Origin: Candidatus Krumholzibacteriia bacterium | Lineage (GTDB): Bacteria > Krumholzibacteriota > Krumholzibacteriia > Krumholzibacteriales > Krumholzibacteriaceae | DNA: 6,510 nucleotides | Reading direction: 5' to 3' | Assembly (NCBI GenBank): GCA_028696635.1 | Contig: JAQVGR010000098.1 | Span: forward strand, 1-6,510 | Part shown: in pieces, positions 1 to 5,300 of the stretch | Numbering within the stretch: position 1 is the first letter of the stretch | Layout: every line of letters starts with the position of its first letter | Position numbers and translations under genes: made by a program | Notes under the pieces: model-generated | What the model was told of the DNA's origin: nothing | The model's input: the letters and a program-made list of their open reading frames with translations, nothing else | The model's database searches: none

Positions 1-102
1 CCCCGCGCTCAGCCGCCAGGTCAGCTCGACGCTCCGCGCGGGGAGGACGTCTTCCGCAGGGAGATAGATGACCATGTAATCGCCGCGGTTCTGGCCGACC
101 TC
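1..102 (-). CDS. Continuation of the large surface protein in the shifted frame (3' partial)
   Basis: Read in the frame one base away from that of the 21-2576 frame, positions 102 to 1 give 34 open codons starting EVGQNRGDYMVIYLPAEDV and ending in strand-like sequence (R-S-V-E-L-T-W-R-L-S-A-G). The GxNxGDY motif directly continues the GEDQGDYDEY motif that ends the other frame, and the spacing fits tandem GDY motifs of this family. The Ser/Thr/Arg-rich tail of the unshifted frame has no such pattern. I therefore take this as the real continuation of the gene, which leaves the window at the left edge. Confidence 0.75.
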
Positions 103-2576
103 GCTGCATACTCGTCGTAATCCCCCTGATCCTCCCCGACGAAGACCACCGCCTTCTCGACCCTCCGGTCGACCCCGGAGCTCAGGCGGTACCCGATGTC
201 GCTGGTGACCGAGCCCGACCACCAGGCGTCGCGCCAGCGGAGGCGGGCGAGATCGCTCTTCGAGCTCTCCCCCGTCGAGCGGTACCGCGTCTCGCGGTGG
301 CTGAGCACCATCTCGACGATCCTCTGTCCCGCCCCGTATCCTCCGTCGAACCGGATCTCGTCGTTCTCGCGATCGCGCCGCCACTCGCCGCCGTCCGCGC
401 TCATCAGGTCGGTCCTGCGCATCAGGTACGAGAGGGTCCCCCGCAGCCCCCCCGCCCCGCGCCGGGAGAGGGAGAAGACTCCCTGCCGGTAGAATCTGCC
501 CGTGTCGGGCGCGGATTCATCGCGCGCCCTGTACCTCTCGGCGTCGAAGACGACGCGCGGCAGGATCGGCCCGAGTCCGTACGCCCCCTCGGCGCGTCCG
601 TAGCGGCGGTCGCGGATCTCTCCCGTGCGGGTGTCGTACCCGGCCAGATCGAGGCCGCGGTCGGAGAGATCGGCGAGGCGCAGCGAGCCCTCCGCGCGCC
701 CGGCGATCAGCCCGTCCCGCTCGAGACGATGCCATCCTCCCCCGATCCGCACATCCCCGTCGCGCTCGTACTCGACCGCTCCCCCCCAGATCCGCTCGGT
801 CCCGGCGAGGGGGAGATCCTCGAGGTTCCAGCTGCGGTAGAAGTACGGCTCGCGGGGGCGGTCCGGCGCGGCGTACCGCTCCTCGAGCGACGAGTACTCG
901 CCCTGCACGGTCAGGGCCCCTCCGGCGACCCCGAGGCCGCGCGCCCCCGCGCGCAGATCGAGCGCTCCCGCGCGGTTGTCCCCGTCGCCGGCGCCGGAGA
1001 GGATGTTGCGGTCGAGAAACGAGATGTCCCCCTCCGCGTCGGCGAACAGGACGCCGCTGCTCCCCTTCGCCCCGAGGGTCACCACCTCGTGCCGCCGCGG
1101 AAGCGCGAGCGGGCGGCCGACGCGGTAATCCCCCTTTCCCTCCCCCGCGTACCGGTACTTGACCTCGCCGCGACGGGTGAAGCCGTCGGAGAGATACTCC
1201 CCCTCGCCGCGCGCCACCGCGTGGAAGGCGACGAGGTACCGTCCTCCGGTCTCCACGAAGACGAAGCGCTCGGGAAGGGTGTCGGCCGGGACGAGGATAT
1301 ACGCGTCATCCGCTCCCTCGACCGGGGTGATCCCCGAGGCGATCGCCAGCGAGGGATCGTCGCCCGCATCCGCGATCACCCCGCGCTCTTCGTCGCTCAG
1401 CGCTCCCCTGACCGGCCTGTCGGGATCGTCCTGCTCGCGGTAATAGCCGGCCGTGAGGGTCGCCCCGTCCCCTGCGAGGGGAAGGGTGTATCCCCCCGTT
1501 ATCGTCGATCGCCGGTACCCGTCCTCGCCGCTCTGGAACTCGACGACGATCTCCGAGTCGCTCGAGATCGTCAGGCGCTCGGTGAAGGTGACCGTCGCGC
1601 GCGTGTAGTCTACCGTGTATTCGTTCTCGGCCCCCCTCCGGAGCCGCCTGCCGTCGAGGTACACCGCTTCGGTGCCGGGCAGGATGATCACGCCGTTGAA
1701 CCGCCGGGCCGGGAGAAGCTCGTACGGCCCCTGCATCCCGTCGACGCCGAAGAACGAGGCGGTCTGGTAGCGGCCTTTCGTTATCCCTCCCCCGGCGAAC
1801 GCCTCCTGACCGAAGGCGTCGACCCTGACCGAGGCGCCGCGCAGCTCGCGCTCGAACGCGGCGAACCGCGATTCCCTCTGTCCCGTCGAGAAATCGCCGA
1901 GGTTCGTCTCGGTATGCCTGCTCTTGATCTGGACGGCCACCTTGTCGAGGTGCGTCAGCTCCTCGGTGTTTCCCTGCGGCTGCACGGGGAGGTTGTCGTC
2001 GGTGAGATAGGCGCGCACCTCCAGGTCCGGGGCGAGGGTTCCCGTCATCGACACCTTGAGAGCCTGGTCGATCCCCAGATCCCTCCCCGAGCCGAGGGAG
2101 AACCCGATCGTCTTGTTCCCCGAAAGACGCAGGCCGCTCCCCTGCGGGGCGGCGCGTGCGGGCTCGGGGGCGCCGGAGGGAACGGGGACGGTCACCCCGG
2201 CGGCGGGACGCTCGCCGGGGAAGCGGGAAGCGAATACCGGCTCGAACGGGAATGGGTGGCGGGACCACCGGATCTCGAGGATCTCTCCCCCGGCCGGCTC
2301 GGCGACGAGGATCACCGTCCCCTTGAGGATGTTGATGCGATAGTCGTCGCCTCGCCGCAGCGGGGCGCCGTCGAGGATCAGCGAGTCGCTCCCCTCGACG
2401 AGGAAGGAGACGCCGAGCTCTATCTTCGTCTCCCCCGCCGTCAGCTCGATCCGCCTCGACTCGGTGAACTGATCGCGTATCGGCGCCCGGACCCTCGCCG
2501 CTCCCCCATCCCCGGCCCGGGCGCAGACCGCCGGAAGGAGCAGCAGGGCGATCAGCGGAAGAGACCCGAGCGGCAT
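21..2576 (-). CDS. Large beta-rich secreted, probably outer-membrane, protein of an uncharacterised FCB-type family (3' end frameshifted)
   Basis: The frame from the ATG at 2576 encodes 851 residues to a stop at 23-21. The last 28 or so are out-of-frame sequence (see the frameshift entry), so the true protein is longer and leaves the window. This start sits two bases after the upstream stop and begins a signal peptide (MPLGSLPLIALLLLPAVCARA, likely cut near residue 21). The frame is open 27 codons further up, but that stretch is an Arg-rich shadow of the propeller gene. Order of regions: a small beta module (63-105); an Ala/Pro linker; a region with the pattern SGNKTIGFSLGSGRDLGIDQ and TDDNLPVQPQGNTEEL (about 150-206); GPYELLP and a second copy of the module (302-349); then mostly alternating beta strands with G-x-G-x-G-D-Y motifs, as expected of a large barrel. 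I recall the TDDNxPxQPxGNTEEL and LDGxxLRRGxxxxYxxDY patterns from large unnamed proteins of FCB candidate phyla. A remote likeness to the SprA/Sov translocon is possible but unproven. Function unknown. Confidence 0.82.
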   Translation of the reverse strand: MPLGSLPLIALLLLPAVCARAGDGGAARVRAPIRDQFTESRRIELTAGETKIELGVSFLVEGSDSLILDGAPLRRGDDYRINILKGTVILVAEPAGGEILEIRWSRHPFPFEPVFASRFPGERPAAGVTVPVPSGAPEPARAAPQGSGLRLSGNKTIGFSLGSGRDLGIDQALKVSMTGTLAPDLEVRAYLTDDNLPVQPQGNTEELTHLDKVAVQIKSRHTETNLGDFSTGQRESRFAAFERELRGASVRVDAFGQEAFAGGGITKGRYQTASFFGVDGMQGPYELLPARRFNGVIILPGTEAVYLDGRRLRRGAENEYTVDYTRATVTFTERLTISSDSEIVVEFQSGEDGYRRSTITGGYTLPLAGDGATLTAGYYREQDDPDRPVRGALSDEERGVIADAGDDPSLAIASGITPVEGADDAYILVPADTLPERFVFVETGGRYLVAFHAVARGEGEYLSDGFTRRGEVKYRYAGEGKGDYRVGRPLALPRRHEVVTLGAKGSSGVLFADAEGDISFLDRNILSGAGDGDNRAGALDLRAGARGLGVAGGALTVQGEYSSLEERYAAPDRPREPYFYRSWNLEDLPLAGTERIWGGAVEYERDGDVRIGGGWHRLERDGLIAGRAEGSLRLADLSDRGLDLAGYDTRTGEIRDRRYGRAEGAYGLGPILPRVVFDAERYRARDESAPDTGRFYRQGVFSLSRRGAGGLRGTLSYLMRRTDLMSADGGEWRRDRENDEIRFDGGYGAGQRIVEMVLSHRETRYRSTGESSKSDLARLRWRDAWWSGSVTSDIGYRLSSGVDRRVEKAVVFVGEDQGDYDEYAARSARTAAITWSSISLRKTSSPRGASS
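100..110 (-). other. Frameshift site: one base apparently missing
   Basis: Minus-strand codons run GAC GAG TAT, then GCAGCGAG. Inserting one G (TAT GGC AGC GAG) gives D-E-Y-G-S-E-V-G-Q-N and joins the two frames with no stop. No slippery heptamer of the X-XXY-YYZ type is present, so programmed frameshifting is unlikely. A base-calling or assembly error at a GG dinucleotide, or a real inactivating deletion, would both give this picture. Confidence 0.72.
1530..1673 (-). repeat. Beta module copy 2 within the large surface protein
   Basis: Residues 302-349 contain V-Y-L-D-G-R-R-L-R-R-G, then EYTVDY, A-T-V-T-F-T and a final S-E-I-V-V-E-F-Q-S strand. It shares LDGxxLRRG, the xYxxxY/N turn, the T-V strand and the closing acidic-hydrophobic strand with copy 1. 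It follows the GPYELLP motif. Confidence 0.65.
2262..2390 (-). repeat. Beta module copy 1 within the large surface protein
   Basis: Residues 63-105 of the 21-2576 product contain L-I-L-D-G-A-P-L-R-R-G-D-D-Y-R-I-N, then K-G-T-V-I-L and a final E-I-L-E-I-R-W-S strand. It aligns over its whole length with copy 2 (1530-1673). Confidence 0.65.
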
Positions 2577-2587
2577 GATCAGTTCCC
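2574..2587 (-). promoter_or_regulatory. Stop/start junction TGATCATG with weak ribosome site
   Basis: The stop of the propeller gene (2581-2579) is followed after two bases by the ATG (2576-2574) of the large surface protein. A weak GGGAA (2587-2583) lies six bases before the ATG, inside the upstream coding sequence. This geometry favours termination-reinitiation coupling. Confidence 0.6.
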
Positions 2588-3529
2588 GGGGAAGACGAGA
2601 CGCAGCGCGATGACCGTGCGGGATTTCAGATCGGCGACGTACACCAGATCGTCCCATCCCGCGGCGACAGCGGCAGGAGCGAACTCAGCCGCCCCTCCCG
2701 CCGCGCCGTACGCGGCCAGATGTTCCATCCGTTGCGAGAAGAGATGCACCGTCCCCGACCCCGCGTCGGCCACCAGCAGAACTCCCCCGGGGCCGTCGCA
2801 GCAGTAGCGGGGAGTGTTCCACCCCGTCCCGCCCGTCCGCTCGAGATACCGCTCGTAGCCGCCTGCGCCGGTGAGGACCTGCACGCGACGGTTCCCCGTC
2901 TCGGCGACGGCGATGCGCTCGTCGTCGAAGAAGGTCGCCTTGGAGGGTTTGTTGAAGCTCCCCGGGGTCCAGCCGTACCCGCCGGAGACGATCTCGACGT
3001 CGAGCAGGGGCGACCAGACGGTCACCGTGTGGCTGCGGGCGTCGGTGACCAGCAACCGCCCCCCGCCGCTGGTCGTCACCGAGGAGGGATGCATCCCGGG
3101 AAACTGCGAGAAATCGAGGAGGACGTCGAGGTATGCGCCCTTATAGTCGTACCGGAGGAGCCTGTTTCCCGCGTAGTCGAGCACGTAGACATAGCTCCCC
3201 GAGGCGGCGACGTCGATCGGGTAGATCCCGGCACCCGAGGGGGGCGCCTCGAGCTCGATCGACGATCCGTCGGGGGCGTAGCGGAAGACCTTGCCCGCCA
3301 TCGCGTCTGCCACGAAGATAAACCCGCGCACGTCGACATCGAGGCCGAGCGGCTCCCGCAGCTCGCCCGCCCCGTATACGAGCCCCGTCGGCACGAGCAG
3401 GGGGGCGGCCGCTGTATCGGCCGGGGCCCGCGTCTCTCCCCTGGCCCCCGGCGACGCCCCGGGGAGGGTCGTGAGCGTTCCCCCGGTCATTATCAGAGCG
3501 GTCAGGATGACGATGATGAGCCGGTGCAT
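2579..3529 (-). CDS. Secreted six-bladed NHL-repeat beta-propeller protein
   Basis: This encodes 316 residues. The ATG at 3529 begins a signal peptide (MHRLIIVILTALIM..., hydrophobic to about residue 22, likely cleaved near 25-36). A Thr/Ala/Pro-rich linker leads to a propeller from about residue 50 to the end. Six blades can be traced by a P-x-x-(V/A) start, a hydrophobic V-x-V-A-D-type strand and a hydrophobic pair four to six residues later: about 60-86, 104-131, 147-175, 195-222, 240-267 and 285-311. VADAMAGKVFRY, VLDYAGNRLLRY and VAETGNRRVQVL are good NHL signatures. Nothing follows the last blade, so the protein is just the propeller. NHL propellers are usually binding platforms and some are enzymes; no catalytic set is recognisable. 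An adjacent Cys pair (243-244) sits in blade 5. The upstream gap is 31 bases with only a weak purine-rich ribosome site (GCGGAAACGGGC). The gene ends two bases before the next start, so it is probably translated with the large surface protein downstream and may act with it in the periplasm or at the outer membrane. Confidence 0.88.
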   Translation of the reverse strand: MHRLIIVILTALIMTGGTLTTLPGASPGARGETRAPADTAAAPLLVPTGLVYGAGELREPLGLDVDVRGFIFVADAMAGKVFRYAPDGSSIELEAPPSGAGIYPIDVAASGSYVYVLDYAGNRLLRYDYKGAYLDVLLDFSQFPGMHPSSVTTSGGGRLLVTDARSHTVTVWSPLLDVEIVSGGYGWTPGSFNKPSKATFFDDERIAVAETGNRRVQVLTGAGGYERYLERTGGTGWNTPRYCCDGPGGVLLVADAGSGTVHLFSQRMEHLAAYGAAGGAAEFAPAAVAAGWDDLVYVADLKSRTVIALRLVFPGN

Positions 3530-3560
3530 GCGACGCCCGTTTCCGCGCCCGCCCGGGGGG

Positions 3561-4334
3561 TCAGAACGGCCGGTTGAGCGCCAGATAGAAGCCGCCGGGC
3601 CGCGGGCCCGCTTCGAACCGCAATCCGGTCGGCTGCGGTTCGGGAACCTGTCTGGCCAGAACGACGGCGTCGACCGCGCTGACGACGCGCAGGCCGAGCA
3701 GGAAGAAGGCCGCGTAGAGCGCGTTGCGCTCGGCCGACTCGCTCCCGCTGCGCAGCGAGTTGAACCTGCGCCGGTCGCCGTCGGACTCCCAGCGCCAGCT
3801 CATCGATCCGGTGATCGCGTTCTGCGCGTAGTACTCTTCCATCGCGTCGAGATCGGGATAGTAGAGATCGCGCGCCTCGCGGCGCACGTACTCGTTGTAT
3901 CCCCCCGGACCGTCGTTGCTGGTCCAGCCTCCGACCTTCTCGTAATACTCCTCCTCATGCCCCGTGCCGGGCACGCCGGCGAGCGCGACTGCGTAATCCT
4001 CGTACGCGTCGCGGCGCGCGCTCTCCTGCCACAGCGAGGCGCCGACGGCGATCCACCCCGCCGCCTCGAGGGTGAAATAGACCGAGGCCCGCACGGCCCG
4101 TCCCATCCGGTACTGGGCGAGTCCGGGAAGCAGGAAGCTCAGCCCCCCCGCCTTTCCAGCCGAGTAGGGCGGGATGTCGCCGTCGTCCTGCATCCCGGGG
4201 GGAAGGCCGTCCCGGACCAGCGCGGCTGCGTACCCGCCGGGAGCGGGGGCCAGGACGGGCCGCGGGCCCTCCGCCGCGCCGGCGGCGGATCCCGCGAGAA
4301 TGATGGAGAGCATGACCAGCGCGAACGGTCTCAC
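3561..4334 (-). CDS. Uncharacterised secreted/membrane protein, LPG-motif family, paralogue B
   Basis: This encodes 257 residues from a GTG at 4334. That start gives a proper signal peptide (residues 1 to about 20, ending A-A-G-A-A) and has a ribosome site; the ATG at 4313 would leave a signal of only about 14 residues. The open frame extends far upstream over the neighbouring gene, but that part is Arg/Ser/Thr-rich shadow sequence. Order of elements: SFLLPGLAQY (residues 66-75); a hydrophobic segment (80-102); a Tyr/Glu/Gly-rich insert with EEEYYEK (127-133) and MEEYYA (165-170); LRSGSES; a hydrophobic segment (204-228) with LRVVSAVDA; and a C-terminal strand ending ALNRPF. These match the neighbouring 4345-5286 gene in order (LPG motif, EEYYE, RSxS/E, RVVSxxDA, terminal Phe), so the two are tandem paralogues, but this one has no cysteine. 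LPG plus a hydrophobic hairpin recalls DUF5683-like proteins; the match is from memory. Function unknown. Confidence 0.83.
   Translation of the reverse strand: MRPFALVMLSIILAGSAAGAAEGPRPVLAPAPGGYAAALVRDGLPPGMQDDGDIPPYSAGKAGGLSFLLPGLAQYRMGRAVRASVYFTLEAAGWIAVGASLWQESARRDAYEDYAVALAGVPGTGHEEEYYEKVGGWTSNDGPGGYNEYVRREARDLYYPDLDAMEEYYAQNAITGSMSWRWESDGDRRRFNSLRSGSESAERNALYAAFFLLGLRVVSAVDAVVLARQVPEPQPTGLRFEAGPRPGGFYLALNRPF
3937..3953 (-). repeat. 17-base direct repeat, copy in paralogue B (EEYYE codons)
   Basis: The plus-strand sequence TTCTCGTAATACTCCTC is identical to 4646-4662. It encodes E-E-Y-Y-E followed by Lys here. It is the longest exact match I noticed between the two paralogues and marks homologous positions in their inserts. 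Confidence 0.7.
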
Positions 4335-4340
4335 GGCGCA

Positions 4341-4346
4341 CCCCCT
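4341..4346 (-). promoter_or_regulatory. Shine-Dalgarno (AGGGGG) for the GTG start at 4334, overlapping the upstream stop
   Basis: Read on the minus strand the junction is TAGGGGGTGCGCCGTG. The TAG stop of the upstream gene (4347-4345) shares bases with AGGGGG, which lies six bases before the GTG at 4334. This overlap supports a GTG start and suggests translational coupling of the two paralogues. Confidence 0.65.
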
Positions 4347-5286
4347 AGAAGCGGTAGCTGACACCGACCGTCGGGGCGACGAGCCCCGGCCGCAGGTCGA
4401 GCGACCATCCGCCTTCGTCGTACGCCCCGCGCGAGGCCCGATAGGCGAGCCAGCCGGCGTCGAGCATCGAGACGACGCGGTTGATGATGAGCAGCATGAC
4501 GAACTGGTCGCCCTTGACGAGATAATCGTCGCTCTCGCTGCGCATGGCCCAGTACGCCGTGCGGTTCGGCGTCCACGGCTCGAAATTGTCGTAGTCCCCG
4601 TTCCAGTCGTCCCAGCCGAAGGCGAATGCGTCGTACTTCCCGCAGTTCTCGTAATACTCCTCGCGGTCGAGCTCCTTCGGTATATAGACGAAGAACCAGT
4701 AATCGGACCTCGCCTCCTCGTTGTACTGCTCCCAGCTGTCGCACCCGCCGATCCCCGCGCAGTACGTATGGAGCAGCAGGAACCGCTCCTCGCTCCAGTG
4801 GGCGTCGCAGAAGGCCTCGTACTCGGCCTTGATCTCCTTGCCCCTGTCATGGTTGTCATTGTAAGAGTACCAGAAGTAGGCGTCGAGCGCCATGAATACC
4901 GGCGCACGCAGCAGGTGCGAGAGCCGGCGCGTGTCCGTCCAGACGTAGAGCTCCCCCGCGCCGGGAAGTATCGCCGAGGCGAGCACCGCGACGGCGATCT
5001 TCCTGCCTCCGCCCCCGCTCCCGGCCGGCCGCACGGCCGACGGCCGGGCTTTCATCAGCTCCTCGTAGGTCACCAGCGGCGCCCCGAGCCGGGTGCCGGA
5101 GAGCCTCAGCGTCTTCTCCACCGTATACCGGTCGAGCTGGAGCGGGCGCCCCTCCTTCGAGAAGAGGCCCGCGTCGCCGGGAGTCCGTGGCAACCCGGCC
5201 GATCCGGCCGCCGGCGGGCCCGCCCCGGCGGGGGCAGCCGCGGCGATCATCATGACGAGCGTCAGGCACCAGGCATATGAGCGCAT
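4345..5286 (-). CDS. Uncharacterised secreted/membrane protein, LPG-motif family, paralogue A (cysteine-containing)
   Basis: This encodes 313 residues. The ATG at 5286 is chosen because a strong Shine-Dalgarno precedes it and a signal peptide follows (M1 to about A22/G23, hydrophobic core 8-20). The protein then has a linker; a hydrophobic segment (about 96-114) holding I-L-P-G-A-G-E-L-Y; a second one (125-143); an insert of about 115 residues rich in Tyr, Trp, Asp and Glu with EEYYE at 209-213; a third hydrophobic segment (261-283) with the motif NRVVSMLDAGW; and a terminal strand ending VGVSYRF. The LPG-G-x-x-Y segment after a signal peptide recalls DUF5683-like proteins of the FCB group, from memory. 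C160, C176, C182 and C215 lie in the insert and could form disulfides in the periplasm. It is a tandem divergent paralogue of the next gene (3561-4334). Function is unknown; an envelope-associated structural role is a guess. The stop TAG overlaps the ribosome site of the next gene. Confidence 0.85.
   Translation of the reverse strand: MRSYAWCLTLVMMIAAAAPAGAGPPAAGSAGLPRTPGDAGLFSKEGRPLQLDRYTVEKTLRLSGTRLGAPLVTYEELMKARPSAVRPAGSGGGGRKIAVAVLASAILPGAGELYVWTDTRRLSHLLRAPVFMALDAYFWYSYNDNHDRGKEIKAEYEAFCDAHWSEERFLLLHTYCAGIGGCDSWEQYNEEARSDYWFFVYIPKELDREEYYENCGKYDAFAFGWDDWNGDYDNFEPWTPNRTAYWAMRSESDDYLVKGDQFVMLLIINRVVSMLDAGWLAYRASRGAYDEGGWSLDLRPGLVAPTVGVSYRF
4646..4662 (-). repeat. 17-base direct repeat, copy in paralogue A (EEYYE codons)
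   Basis: This is identical to 3937-3953 and in the same codon phase, encoding E-E-Y-Y-E followed by Asn. It supports duplication of an ancestral gene, with either codon-level conservation or recent local conversion. Confidence 0.7.
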
Positions 5287-5290
5287 TGTT

Positions 5291-5296
5291 TCCTCC
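5291..5296 (-). promoter_or_regulatory. Strong Shine-Dalgarno (GGAGGA) for the 4345-5286 gene
   Basis: The 14-base gap after the upstream stop holds CGGAGGAAACAATG when read on the minus strand. GGAGGA lies four bases before the ATG at 5286. This fixes the start of a gene whose frame would otherwise stay open much further upstream, through the neighbouring gene. Confidence 0.85.
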
Positions 5297-5300
5297 GGTG

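Noticed and set aside
100..120. Programmed ribosomal frameshifting as the reason for the frame change
   Set aside because: No slippery heptamer is present at the junction and I see no evident stem-loop; a missing base explains it more simply.
1306..2268. 320-codon minus-strand frame overlapping the large surface protein
   Set aside because: It is an Arg/Gly/Pro-rich out-of-frame reading of the same strand, fully inside a gene with clear family motifs.
2520..2525. Lipobox reading of the Cys in the signal peptide of the large surface protein (L-P-A-V-C)
   Set aside because: The residues before Cys do not fit a lipobox (Pro at -3, Val at -1), and A-R-A three residues later is a normal signal peptidase I site.
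297..2807. Very long plus-strand open frame (836 codons) antisense to the large surface protein and part of the propeller gene
   Set aside because: It spans two genes with clear domain signatures on the other strand, is rich in Arg, Gly, Pro, Val and Glu with no recognisable motif or signal, and is the usual stop-poor antisense frame of GC-rich coding DNA.
3530..3560. GC-rich 31-base gap as a possible terminator between paralogue B and the NHL gene
   Set aside because: It has a CCCGGG core but no clear stem with a loop and no T-run; the gap is short and the genes are collinear.
3561..4907. A 448-codon minus-strand frame extending paralogue B upstream
   Set aside because: The first 191 codons overlap paralogue A and are Ser/Thr/Arg-rich shadow sequence; GTG 4334 with its ribosome site and signal peptide is the better start.
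3291..5280. Two long plus-strand open frames (3291-4361 and 4174-5280) opposite the LPG-family genes
   Set aside because: They are antisense shadows: no motifs, low-complexity Arg/Pro/Gly/Ala composition, and they overlap each other and well-supported minus-strand genes.
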